Positions 16,236 to 25,085 of a stretch of DNA of 64,000 nt are shown here, piece by piece (within the stretch, counting starts at the first letter, position 1; each line of letters opens with the position of its first letter). The notes beneath the pieces were generated by a model. That model was not told the origin of the DNA. It did no database searches and worked only from the letters and a program-made list of their open reading frames with translations. Both the position numbers and the translations under genes were made by a program. The stretch covers positions 1-64,000 of the forward strand of contig JAFXLG010000032.1 of assembly GCA_017531305.1 (NCBI GenBank), written 5' to 3'. The stretch comes from Alistipes sp. GTDB taxonomy: Bacteria; Bacteroidota; Bacteroidia; Bacteroidales; Rikenellaceae.

Positions 16236-17777
16236 TTATTTCAATGCTTTTCTGGCTTTGCGGGCCTTTACCCTCTCCCTCATCTTACGCCATGCTGGCA
16301 TCGAGGTAATCCTCTTGGCTATTGGAAGCCACACGGGGGCACTCTTGCGCTTGAGCCACTGGTATTTGTTGTAGAACCAATCCACATCAATCAGCGAAGC
16401 ATCATTTGTGGCTTTTATGAGCAGATATACGGCAATAGGTGCCAGCACCATCGTGGATATCCACATTCCCGTCAGTGAGTCCCATGTACCCTCTTTTGCC
16501 ATCTTTTCGCCCGAAGTGCTGATGATATAGTAGATCACGAAAAATGCTACCGAGATAACGATCGGAGTTCCTAATCCTCCCTTTTTAATGATAGCTCCCA
16601 GTGGTGCGCCGATCAGGAAGAAGATGATAACCGAAATAGGCAGAGTTAGCTTGCGGTGCCAATCGTTTTTGCTTCTATAGAGCTGATTAAGGGCATCTTT
16701 GGCAGTTGACTCGTCAAACGTAAAGGCGTTTCGTGAATTAAACGCTGTTGAGCGAGCCGAACTCCACACTCCATGCTTGCGGCGCAAAGGCAGATTCTCC
16801 AACGAGTCGAGGAAATTAACATCCTTGAAACCACTCTTATCCTTTTTGAGCGAATCGGCTATCTGCAATACTTGAATATCCTGCTTGAAGATATTATCCT
16901 TAAACAGAGGCTCATAAGATTTGGATGTAGCTTCCGTTACCATGACGTCCAGTGAGTCAATATCGCTCTGCAACTCAGTGATATTTTTAGTTTGTGAGCC
17001 ACCGATCATATCGCTGTTGTCGGTACGCTTAAAATCGTATCCCTCCATCTCGAGCGACATCTCCTGTACGTCAAAGTTGTCATGACGCATGCTGTTTTTT
17101 GTGTACCAATTACCATTGCGTGTATTTTGGTAGTTGTTGCCGTTATAGAGTGTTACATTGAGGAATCGTTTGTCATCCGACAGGCGTATATATCCACTCT
17201 CAGCAATGGTTGTGGTCATGCTACCCGAAGAGTTATTATTGTAGATCAGCACATTGTGCAGAAGTCCTGTTTCGGGGTCTTGCTTCTCTACTCGGATGCT
17301 CATATCATCATTGACCTTGAAAAATAGTCCATCTTTGAACTCCATTACATTCTTCTGACGGCGGATATCAATGATGATGCTGGTCATCTTTTTGTTGGCG
17401 TAAGGCACAAGATTGTTAATCAGGAAAAAACTACCTATCGACATGAGTATCACCACCGCAATGAGCGGTTTCATGATTTGCATGATAGACATTCCAGCCG
17501 ACTTCATCGCCAGTAACTCGAAATTCTCTCCCAAGTTACCCATTGTCATGATGGCCGCCAAAAGCATTACGATTGGCAGACCAAGCGGAATCATGTTTGT
17601 TGTGGCGTATGCTATAAGCTCGATTATGACTCCTGCATCGAGACCTTTTCCAGTCAACTCATCGATGTATCGCCACACGAAATTCATCATCAAAACGAAT
17701 ATGACGATGAAAAATGTGACCATCAGGGGTCCTAAATATGCCTTAAGTACTAACTTATGTATGGTTTTTATTCGCAT
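16236..17777 (-). CDS. LptF/LptG family permease (YjgP/YjgQ)
   Basis: A 513-residue inner-membrane protein with three transmembrane helices at the N-terminus (about 15-40, 55-80, 100-125), a large periplasmic region and three more helices near residues 395-470. PLGLPIVMLLAAIMTMGNLG and ELLAMKSAGMSIMQIM match the coupling-helix region of lipopolysaccharide-export permeases. It is expected to work with LptB ATPase to pull LPS out of the inner membrane. The start at 17777 avoids a basic, non-membrane extension of the longer reading. The periplasmic part is longer than in E. coli LptF/LptG, as I know to be usual in Bacteroidota. Confidence 0.88.
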   Translation of the reverse strand: MRIKTIHKLVLKAYLGPLMVTFFIVIFVLMMNFVWRYIDELTGKGLDAGVIIELIAYATTNMIPLGLPIVMLLAAIMTMGNLGENFELLAMKSAGMSIMQIMKPLIAVVILMSIGSFFLINNLVPYANKKMTSIIIDIRRQKNVMEFKDGLFFKVNDDMSIRVEKQDPETGLLHNVLIYNNNSSGSMTTTIAESGYIRLSDDKRFLNVTLYNGNNYQNTRNGNWYTKNSMRHDNFDVQEMSLEMEGYDFKRTDNSDMIGGSQTKNITELQSDIDSLDVMVTEATSKSYEPLFKDNIFKQDIQVLQIADSLKKDKSGFKDVNFLDSLENLPLRRKHGVWSSARSTAFNSRNAFTFDESTAKDALNQLYRSKNDWHRKLTLPISVIIFFLIGAPLGAIIKKGGLGTPIVISVAFFVIYYIISTSGEKMAKEGTWDSLTGMWISTMVLAPIAVYLLIKATNDASLIDVDWFYNKYQWLKRKSAPVWLPIAKRITSMPAWRKMRERVKARKARKALK

Positions 17778-17862
17778 CGGGCGTTTAAAATCTCTTGTTG
17801 TAAACGATCTTCGAAGGCGTGAACGTATAATGATTCTTGCCGAAGATACTGTTATTATCTTG

Positions 17863-17870
17863 CAAAGATA
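17863..17870 (-). promoter_or_regulatory. -7 element (TATCTTTG) for the lptF-type/fmt operon
   Basis: TATCTTTG on the minus strand, 85 bases before the ATG at 17777. A -33 box at the right distance is not evident. Confidence 0.4.
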
Positions 17871-18011
17871 ATGTTTTTGTTGCAATATACTGCCTTGTGA
17901 CGATAAAATTGCCCAAAATGATGGTTTGAGCTAAAACTTTTTTTCAAATACGGCAAGTTTTCTTAACTTCGCACGTTAGAAATCTGTTTAAAATAGTCAA
18001 TTATCCAAAAG

Positions 18012-19307
18012 ATGAATCGTAGGGTAAGTTTTCATACATTGGGTTGTAAGCTCAACTTTTCGGAGTCTTCTACTATCGCTCGCCAATTCGAGCAGGGCGG
18101 ATTTCTTCGTGTTGGGGCTAATGAACCCGCCGATATATGCGTAATCAACAGTTGCTCAGTCACCGAGCATGCTGATAAGAAATGCCGCAATCTGATTCGT
18201 AAATTACATCGCCGTAATCCAAGTGCGATTATTGCCGTTACGGGCTGTTATGCGCAGCTTAAAGCTCAAGAGATTGCTCAGATCGAAGGTGTGGATATAG
18301 TGTTGGGTAACAACGATAAAGAAGATTTATATAAACGAGTAGTTGAACTGACTTCTCGCGGCAAGGCTCAGGTCTATAGTTGCGACTGCGAGGAGATTTC
18401 TCGCTTCTTTGCAGCCTTCTCTTCGGGCGATCGTACACGCTCGTTTTTGAAGGTGCAGGATGGTTGTGATTACAAGTGCGCATATTGCACTATTCATTAT
18501 GCTCGCGGATCGAGTCGCAATATGCCGATTGCCGATCTTGTCAAGCAAGCCGAAGCGGTGGCAGCCACAGGTCTGCGTGAGATTGTTATTACGGGAGTCA
18601 ATACGGGCGATTTTGGTCGTACAACGGGCGAAAAATTCATTGATCTGTTGAAGGCTCTCAATCAGGTTGAGGGCATTGATCGTTACCGCATCTCCTCTAT
18701 CGAGCCAAATCTCATAACTGACGAGATTATAGAGTTTTGCGCCGCTTCACCTAAATTTCAACATCACTTCCATATCCCGTTGCAAAGTGGCTCGGATCGT
18801 ATCCTCGGACTTATGCGCAGACGCTACACTTCGGAGAAGTTCGCTTCGCGCATAGAGAAGATCCGTTCACTGATGCCTGATGCCTTTATCGGGATAGATG
18901 TTATCACGGGTTTCCCAGGCGAAACGGAGGAGAATTTCCGCCAGACATACGATCTTTTGGCGCGATTGAAACCATCGTTCCTTCATATCTTCCCATTTTC
19001 GGAGCGTCCGGGGACTCCAGCTGTCGATATGCCCGATAAGGTGCCTTCGTATATTTCTTCGCAGCGTGTAGAGCATCTGGAGGAGTTGTGCGAGGAGCTT
19101 CATCATGATTTTTGTGCAAAATATCAGGGTGAGGAGGCTGAGGTGTTGTTCGAGAGTACGATGCGTGGCGGTATGATGTATGGCTATACGGGTAATTATG
19201 TGAGAGTTAAGGTGCCATATGATAAGCGATATATCAATCAAATTTGTCGTGTCAAACTTGGCGAAATTGACTCGGAACATGACCTGAAAGCAGAAATTTT
19301 AGAATAA
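18012..19307 (+). CDS. mtaB: tRNA (t6A37) methylthiotransferase MtaB
   Basis: A 431-residue radical-SAM enzyme that adds a methylthio group to N6-threonylcarbamoyladenosine 37 in tRNA. The N-terminal UPF0004 domain has Cys12 (TLGCKLN), Cys48 (NSCSV) and Cys79 (TGCYAQ), ligands of the auxiliary 4Fe-4S cluster. The radical-SAM triad is CDYKCAYC, Cys152, 156 and 159. A TRAM-like end lies near 370-430. The LGCKLN opening and length fit MtaB better than MiaB or RimO. It is transcribed toward the sensor-trkH cluster, with an 79-base gap and a new promoter between. Confidence 0.93.
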   Translation: MNRRVSFHTLGCKLNFSESSTIARQFEQGGFLRVGANEPADICVINSCSVTEHADKKCRNLIRKLHRRNPSAIIAVTGCYAQLKAQEIAQIEGVDIVLGNNDKEDLYKRVVELTSRGKAQVYSCDCEEISRFFAAFSSGDRTRSFLKVQDGCDYKCAYCTIHYARGSSRNMPIADLVKQAEAVAATGLREIVITGVNTGDFGRTTGEKFIDLLKALNQVEGIDRYRISSIEPNLITDEIIEFCAASPKFQHHFHIPLQSGSDRILGLMRRRYTSEKFASRIEKIRSLMPDAFIGIDVITGFPGETEENFRQTYDLLARLKPSFLHIFPFSERPGTPAVDMPDKVPSYISSQRVEHLEELCEELHHDFCAKYQGEEAEVLFESTMRGGMMYGYTGNYVRVKVPYDKRYINQICRVKLGEIDSEHDLKAEILE

Positions 19308-19336
19308 AAAAGTTTAGCTTTAGCTAAAAGTCGTAC

Positions 19337-19363
19337 TTGGTTTAAAAAATATTGCTATCTTTG
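19337..19363 (+). promoter_or_regulatory. Promoter of the sensor-trkH-SPOR operon
   Basis: TTG at 19337-19339 and TATCTTTG at 19356-19363, spacer 16, shorter than usual. The -7 box is a full match and ends 23 bases before the ATG. Confidence 0.5.
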
Positions 19364-19386
19364 CATAATTAGCAACAGTTAGTATT

Positions 19387-20187
19387 ATGACAGGTATTCG
19401 CAAAAGAGTCACCATAGGTTTTTTGAGCATCGTGGTTTTGCTCTTCTTTTCGGGTTTGGTCTCTTTGTTTGAGCTTAACAATATGAGTGGCGATATAGAT
19501 TCCATTCTATCGAGTAATCGCCGTAGTATAGAGTTGTCGGAGAATCTTCTGGATGGGATTCGTCAATACGATCGTGCTGTGATCAATTATGCTGTGTTTA
19601 GAGACAGCATGTATACAGATTCGTGTCGTGTTTGTTACGAAAACTTCTCTTCGAAGATTGCTCAGGCACGTAGTGAAGCTACCAAGTCGGCAGCTCCACT
19701 TTTTGACTCTTTGCAGATGGTAGCATCCGAGCTTAGAGATGTGGTGGATGATCTGCGTAAAAATCGCCGTATAGAGAATCTGCTCAAGCTGGATGATATG
19801 TCGGGCGGAGCTTTGTCTTTCGATGGTCGTACATGGTATGATCGTCATTATCTGCCTGCTTACAATGCTGCGAGCAGTTCTATCATGCGAGTGATGTCTC
19901 ATGCCCAGAGTTCCCTTTCGCCTCGTGCCGAGCGTCTGAGCCGTAATGCATATCGTGCCGTTACCCCTGTGTTTATCTCTTTGGTGGTGATGATCGTGAT
20001 CCTGCTGATGTTCTTCTATTTCATCATGATCTATGCTTTGAAGCCTATCGTGGAGATGAATAAGAGTCTGGGCGATTGGATCCGTTATAAACTCCCATTT
20101 ACGGTCAAGTCCGAATGTCGGGATGAGTTGCAAGAGCTTAAAGATAAAATTGATTCAGTGATTAATACCCCAAAGATGCAGAAGTAA
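19387..20187 (+). CDS. Membrane sensor-like protein (four-helix-bundle type) without output domain
   Basis: A 266-residue protein with a transmembrane helix at about 9-29, an extracytoplasmic mainly helical domain (30-190), a second transmembrane helix at about 195-220 and a short cytoplasmic tail ending in DELQELKDKIDSVINTPKMQK. This is the build of the ligand-binding part of chemoreceptors and sensor kinases (MCP four-helix bundle followed by a HAMP-like coil), but it stops where a kinase, cyclase or MCP domain should begin. The stop is followed by trkH after only 6 bases, so the two are cotranscribed. I infer a regulatory or structural partner role for the K+ transporter; this is not shown by the sequence. 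Confidence 0.7.
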   Translation: MTGIRKRVTIGFLSIVVLLFFSGLVSLFELNNMSGDIDSILSSNRRSIELSENLLDGIRQYDRAVINYAVFRDSMYTDSCRVCYENFSSKIAQARSEATKSAAPLFDSLQMVASELRDVVDDLRKNRRIENLLKLDDMSGGALSFDGRTWYDRHYLPAYNAASSSIMRVMSHAQSSLSPRAERLSRNAYRAVTPVFISLVVMIVILLMFFYFIMIYALKPIVEMNKSLGDWIRYKLPFTVKSECRDELQELKDKIDSVINTPKMQK

Positions 20188-20193
20188 ACCGAA

Positions 20194-21639
20194 ATGAGAT
20201 ACAGCGTAGTCATAAGATATATCGGCATCGTAGAGTTGGTGTTGGCGGCATTTATGTTAATGTCGGCAACTATCTCTTATGTCAGCAATGTCGATTCTTC
20301 GTATGCTCCGCTTGTTATGTCCTCGTTGCTTACTCTGTTGTTGGGTGCTTTCCCTCTGATTTTTGTTCCTCGCACGGATCGTATCTCTCAGAAGGAGGGT
20401 TATTGTATTGTGGTAGGATCGTGGATCGTGTCGAGTGTCGTGGGTATGTTCCCATACCTCATGTGGGGAGGCGAGTTCACCATCATCAATGCCTGGTTTG
20501 AGAGTGTTTCGGGTTTTACCACAACAGGTGCTTCTATCCTTAACAATATCGAAGCATTGCCACGTGGTTTACTTTTTTGGCGTATGTCAACCTGCTGGAT
20601 CGGAGGTATCGGCGTAGTAATGTTTGCGTTGGTGATTCTACCTTCTATCGGCAAGAGTAAGATGATGCTTTCCAATGTTGAGATTTCCTCTTTAGCGAGG
20701 GATAATTTCAATTATCGTACTCAGACTTTGGTTCGTATCATTATATCGGTTTATGTCGGTATGACCATCATTACTACCATAGCCCTTAAGTTGGGCGGTA
20801 TGTGCTGGTTTGATGCCGTATGCCACGCCATGTCGGCGTGTAGTACTTGCGGATTCAGCACCAAGAATCTGAGTATTGGATATTTTAATTCCGCTACATT
20901 GGAATTTATCCTAATGTGTGCTATGGCTATTGCGGGTATCCATTTTGGTTTGATTTACGGGACGATTACACGAAAGCCTAATAATGTCTTTCGTTCAGAA
21001 ATTACGCGTATCTACTTTGCAATGATGGGTACTGCAGCTCTTCTTATAGCTTTGAGTCTATGGATAGCCGATATATATCCTACCATATTTGCTTCATTGC
21101 GCCATTCATTGTTCCAAGTGGTGTCGTTGACTACTACCACGGGTTATGCTACCGCTGATTGTAATACTTGGACCCCATTTGCGATCATGATACTTCTCTT
21201 TTGTTCGATAGTGTGCGCTTGTGCGGGATCGACTTCAGGAGGTTTGAAGGTGGATCGCTTGGTTTTGGCTATTAAGATGTTGAGAAATAAACTTAGGTCA
21301 CAACAACATCCTAATGCGATTTTTCGTACCAAAATTGATGGCGTGGCACAGGATCAGGATATGCTCAATACTGTGATGGTCTATATCGTTGCTTTTATGC
21401 TGCTGATTCTGACTGGAACTTTTATTAATACCCTGTTTGGTTGTGATCTGTTGACTGGATTTTCGGCTTCGCTGGCTTGTGCAAGTAATGTAGGACCAGG
21501 TTTTGGCGAGGTCGGTACGTTGGATAATTATTCGGCTTTGCCGATGATAGTGAAGATGAATCTATCGTTCATCATGTTGTTTGGACGTTTGGAAATATTT
21601 GGATTGATACAACTCTTTTTTATTAGATGGTGGAGATGA
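20194..21639 (+). CDS. trkH: TrkH family potassium uptake protein
   Basis: A 481-residue inner-membrane K+ transporter subunit with the four repeated membrane-pore-membrane units of the Trk/Ktr/HKT superfamily. The four selectivity-filter segments are visible: SGFTTTGAS (about 107-115), SACSTCGFST (about 216-225), TTTTGYATAD (about 315-324) and ASNVGPGFGE (about 430-439). It normally needs the cytoplasmic NAD-binding partner TrkA, which is not in this window. Flanked by the orphan sensor (6 bases before) and the SPOR protein gene (4-base ATGA overlap after). Confidence 0.93.
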   Translation: MRYSVVIRYIGIVELVLAAFMLMSATISYVSNVDSSYAPLVMSSLLTLLLGAFPLIFVPRTDRISQKEGYCIVVGSWIVSSVVGMFPYLMWGGEFTIINAWFESVSGFTTTGASILNNIEALPRGLLFWRMSTCWIGGIGVVMFALVILPSIGKSKMMLSNVEISSLARDNFNYRTQTLVRIIISVYVGMTIITTIALKLGGMCWFDAVCHAMSACSTCGFSTKNLSIGYFNSATLEFILMCAMAIAGIHFGLIYGTITRKPNNVFRSEITRIYFAMMGTAALLIALSLWIADIYPTIFASLRHSLFQVVSLTTTTGYATADCNTWTPFAIMILLFCSIVCACAGSTSGGLKVDRLVLAIKMLRNKLRSQQHPNAIFRTKIDGVAQDQDMLNTVMVYIVAFMLLILTGTFINTLFGCDLLTGFSASLACASNVGPGFGEVGTLDNYSALPMIVKMNLSFIMLFGRLEIFGLIQLFFIRWWR

Positions 21640-23198
21640 TAAGAGTGAAATTAATAACTGCTACCCTATTATTTTTCTTGGCTGGCACGGTTGAATTGTC
21701 GGCACAAAATGTTGTTGCCCGTGTTGCGGGACTCGAGGAGAATAAAGATTATATGGAGTTGCTTCGTGGCGATGAGAGGTTGCGAAGCCGTACAGATTCA
21801 TTGATGGGAGTTATCCGTCAGGTACGCTCCTCGCTGAGTAAGAATGCCGAACTTAGAGACTCGCTTTATCAGCAGAGGGCAGACTCTTTGTTGCTTGTTT
21901 TGTCGGATGCCGAGAGTGCAGTGTATGCTACCCGTGCCGAGAAGATGAAGTTTATCGATCAGATCAACGCTATCGAGCAGAACCATGTCTTGAAGTCGAT
22001 GGGTAATATCGGTGATGCCCAGAGTGCGCAGGGATCTAAGTCGATATATAATAACGCCTACTTTAAAAAGAGTATCGAGGCGGAGGATTTCAAGATGCTC
22101 ATGGATGTGCATGCAAAAGAGAAAACTGCCCAAGAATACTCTCAAACCTATGCGGCAAACTATCTTAAAATCAAGACTCTGTACGATAAGTATATCGTAG
22201 CCCAAAGTGAGGCTGATGCCGAAGCCGTCTATGCTGAGATGTCGGGCGTGATGGATGATAATATGATTCTGAACAAGCAACTGCAAAAGCTCTGGACGGA
22301 GATATACGATCAGAAAGTATATGTCTATTCATATTTCTTGGAGAAGGAGGGACGCGAAGATATCTTGCAGCTTGTGGAGAATCAAATGGCGGAAGCTCGT
22401 CAGGAAAAACTCAATTCGATAGATAACTGTGTGTCGGAGTCGGTGGCTGATTATTGTTTGCAAAAGCCTATTGCGTTGAATTACGAGATGTATGTGGCAA
22501 AGTTGTTGAACCTTACATCTGCTATGGATTCGCTCTCGGTTGCGGCTCGCGCGGTGAGAAAGATTGATTATCGTATGCCTAAAATTGACTTCGAACGCCG
22601 TTCGTTTGTCGATTATGCCCCTATCGAGTTCTCTTCTCGCAGTCCATACAATGCTCAGAATCCTATCCCAGAGTGCGTTGTGTATGAGTATGGTACGATA
22701 TATCGCATTTTGCTCGGTACGTATAAATACAAGCAGGCGGTAAATATCTTCCGAGGTGCATCCCCACTCTCGATCGAGACGCTGGAAGATGGTCGTTTTA
22801 GCTATTATGCGGGCGGTCTGAAGACTCGTGCCGAGGCGGAGAAGGCTGTCGAGATTATGAAGAAAAAGGGTTTCCGAAATCCTGAGATTGTCGAGTGGTG
22901 CGATTCTCGTAAGACAAATCTCTCGGATGTAAATGGTGGAGAGCCTATCACATATCGCATCGAGATTAAGGGTGGCGAATTGGATGATATGATTCATGAG
23001 GTTATCGAGACTATGGCAGCAGAGAGTCAGATTACCAAGATCGCCGAGGATTCATTCATTATAGGTACATTCGATAGTAAGGCTATCGCAGAGCGTTTGG
23101 CGCAAGCTATCGCTAAGTGCAATGAGTCGCTTGATGTCAAGGTTGTGGAGCTTAAGCCCGAATCGGATGAGGAAAACGAGGAGGATGAAGAGGCGTAG
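21636..23198 (+). CDS. Secreted SPOR-domain protein
   Basis: The ATG at 21636 overlaps the trkH stop (ATGA) and gives a good signal peptide (MIRVKLITATLLFFLAGTVE, cleavage near LSAQ); an ATG at 21627 would add three residues. The 520-residue protein is largely helical, probably coiled coil, from about 40 to 330. A SPOR domain follows at about 350-425, starting YRILLGTYKYKQAVNIF, and a second, weaker SPOR-like unit lies at about 440-505. It ends in an acidic tail. SPOR domains bind denuded peptidoglycan at division sites, so a cell-wall role is likely. Coupling to trkH is by operon only. Confidence 0.75.
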   Translation: MIRVKLITATLLFFLAGTVELSAQNVVARVAGLEENKDYMELLRGDERLRSRTDSLMGVIRQVRSSLSKNAELRDSLYQQRADSLLLVLSDAESAVYATRAEKMKFIDQINAIEQNHVLKSMGNIGDAQSAQGSKSIYNNAYFKKSIEAEDFKMLMDVHAKEKTAQEYSQTYAANYLKIKTLYDKYIVAQSEADAEAVYAEMSGVMDDNMILNKQLQKLWTEIYDQKVYVYSYFLEKEGREDILQLVENQMAEARQEKLNSIDNCVSESVADYCLQKPIALNYEMYVAKLLNLTSAMDSLSVAARAVRKIDYRMPKIDFERRSFVDYAPIEFSSRSPYNAQNPIPECVVYEYGTIYRILLGTYKYKQAVNIFRGASPLSIETLEDGRFSYYAGGLKTRAEAEKAVEIMKKKGFRNPEIVEWCDSRKTNLSDVNGGEPITYRIEIKGGELDDMIHEVIETMAAESQITKIAEDSFIIGTFDSKAIAERLAQAIAKCNESLDVKVVELKPESDEENEEDEEA

Positions 23199-23410
23199 TG
23201 TTCTGTTTGTCCTTGTCGGATGGTAAGGACGCACACATGTTTGTTGAGACATTCTTCAAAGCGTATTTGTTCGTGTTAAGTTAGCTGTGATGCCTAAAAA
23301 CGGGGAATACCGCATTTGTGACTTGAATTTGGATTAATTTAATAAGATTCTCCTTAAGATTCGGTGATTAATACTTACAATTCAAACATAACATAAATAT
23401 TATAGTAACT

Positions 23411-23872
23411 ATGGGATTGATTATCGTACTTGTATTGCTGGGACTATTCTTCTTGGTAGCGGAATTGGTCTTTTTGCCAGGAGTGACATTGGGTACCATA
23501 TTGTCGGTTGTGAGTTATGCCGCGGCAGTCTATCTTGGTTTCGATAGATTGGGTTTTGTCGGCGGAGTTATTACTCTCGTGGTTGTGTTGGCTATATCGT
23601 TGGTGGCTACGGTTGTATCTTTGCGTGCCAAAACATGGCAACGTCTTGCCCTCAAGGATGAAATTAAGGGCTCAAGCATGGAGACTCCATCCAATGAACT
23701 CAAGGTGGGCGATAAGGCTACTACCCTTTCGCGCCTCTCACCTATGGGTAAGATTCAGGTCGGCGAGAAGATTTATGAAGCTAAGTCTTTGGACTCATAT
23801 GTTGATCCACGTGTGGAAGTCGAGGTTGTGGGCTTCGAGAATTTCACTGTTATAGTTAAAAAGTGTAAATAA
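23411..23872 (+). CDS. nfeD: NfeD-like membrane protein (short form)
   Basis: A 153-residue protein with two or three transmembrane helices in residues 3-70 and a C-terminal OB-fold domain (about 90-150) containing GDKATTLSRLSPMGKIQVG and the closing VEVVGFENFTVIVKK. This is the short NfeD type, without the ClpP-class serine protease domain. Such genes very often sit beside a flotillin/stomatin gene, and floA follows here after 21 bases. NfeD-FloA pairs are placed in membrane microdomains in Bacillus. The 212 bases upstream of the gene hold no coding sequence I can support. Confidence 0.88.
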   Translation: MGLIIVLVLLGLFFLVAELVFLPGVTLGTILSVVSYAAAVYLGFDRLGFVGGVITLVVVLAISLVATVVSLRAKTWQRLALKDEIKGSSMETPSNELKVGDKATTLSRLSPMGKIQVGEKIYEAKSLDSYVDPRVEVEVVGFENFTVIVKKCK

Positions 23873-23893
23873 AACCTTAAAATTTATATCGTT

Positions 23894-24868
23894 ATGGAAG
23901 AGATTCAGAGTGTAATATTTGTTGTGGTACCTGTGTTGTGCCTTGTAGCCATTTGGCTCATTTTCTACTTTATCCCTGTGGGATTGTGGTTCTCGGCGTT
24001 GGTGTCGGGCGTGAAAATCAATCTGTTGCAGCTGTTCCTTATGCGTTGGCGTAGGGTTCCACCATCAGTTATCGTATCGTCTATGATCGAGGGTACGAAG
24101 GCTGGCTTGAATCTCGATCCCAATGAGCTGGAGGCTCACTATTTGGCAGGTGGTAATGTGACAAATGTGGTGCATGCTTTGGTTTCGGCTCAGAAGGCAA
24201 ATATCAATCTCGACTTCAAGATGGCTACCGCTATCGATTTGGCTGGTCGTGATGTGTTTGAGGCAGTTCAGATGTCGGTTAATCCTAAGGTTATCAATAC
24301 CCCACCTGTAGCGGCTGTGGCTAAGGATGGTATTCAGCTCATCGCTAAGGCTCGTGTTACCGTGCGTGCTAATATTAAGCAGTTGGTCGGTGGTGCTGGC
24401 GAGGAGACTGTTTTGGCTCGTGTCGGCGAGGGTATTGTATCGTCTATCGGTTCGGCGGTTTCGCATAAGGTGGTGCTGGAGAATCCCGATTCAATCTCTC
24501 GCGTAGTGTTGGAGAAGGGTTTGGATGCTGGTACTGCGTTCGAGATCCTCTCTATCGATATTGCCGATATTGATGTAGGTAAGAATATTGGTGCGCAGTT
24601 GCAGATGGATCAGGCAGATGCCGATAAGAATATCGCTCAGGCTAAGGCTGAGGAGCGTAGAGCTATGGCGGTTGCGTTGGAGCAGGAGAATAAGGCTAAG
24701 GCGCAGGATGCTCGTGCAAAGGTTATTTTGGCTGAGGCTGAGGTGCCACTCGCTATGGCTGAGGCGTTCCGCAATGGCAATTTGGGCATAATGGATTATT
24801 ACAAGATGAAGAACATTATGGCAGATACCCAAATGCGTGATGCCATCTCTAAGTCGGATAAGAAGTAG
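23894..24868 (+). CDS. floA: Flotillin-like protein FloA
   Basis: A 324-residue protein of the FloA (UPF0365) family. A hydrophobic hairpin at about 7-45 anchors it in the membrane, the SPFH-like domain follows (about 60-230), and the C-terminal third is an Ala/Glu/Lys-rich helix ([20 protein letters not shown]) for oligomerisation. [15 protein letters not shown] is well conserved in the family. It forms scaffold-like microdomains in the bacterial membrane. Cotranscribed with nfeD and ended by the hairpin at 24913. Confidence 0.95.
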   Translation: MEEIQSVIFVVVPVLCLVAIWLIFYFIPVGLWFSALVSGVKINLLQLFLMRWRRVPPSVIVSSMIEGTKAGLNLDPNELEAHYLAGGNVTNVVHALVSAQKANINLDFKMATAIDLAGRDVFEAVQMSVNPKVINTPPVAAVAKDGIQLIAKARVTVRANIKQLVGGAGEETVLARVGEGIVSSIGSAVSHKVVLENPDSISRVVLEKGLDAGTAFEILSIDIADIDVGKNIGAQLQMDQADADKNIAQAKAEERRAMAVALEQENKAKAQDARAKVILAEAEVPLAMAEAFRNGNLGIMDYYKMKNIMADTQMRDAISKSDKK

Positions 24869-24912
24869 CAGATGTTAATCCACATTATAGGGTGCGTAAG
24901 TGCCGAAAGAAT

Positions 24913-24950
24913 TAACCCCAAAAGTTTTCTGAGCTTTTGGGGTTAGTTCT
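24913..24950 (+). terminator. Intrinsic terminator after floA
   Basis: A 12-pair perfect stem TAACCCCAAAAG/CTTTTGGGGTTA (24913-24924 with 24934-24945), 9-base loop, followed by a short T-rich stretch. Confidence 0.75.
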
Positions 24951-25032
24951 TGTTGTTGGATAACTATTCTATTCGCTTTGTTTAATGTTGGATGATTCAC
25001 CCTAAATTTATGCCGTTTAACCTGTTTTGATA

Positions 25033-25061
25033 TTGCCGTTCGAGAAAAATTTATACCTTTA
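25033..25061 (+). promoter_or_regulatory. Probable promoter of the susA-like gene
   Basis: TTG at 25033-25035 and TACCTTTA at 25054-25061 (last base differs from TAnnTTTG), spacer 18, 24 bases before the ATG. Confidence 0.45.
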
Positions 25062-25085
25062 TCGAAGAACCTAAAATATCGGTAT

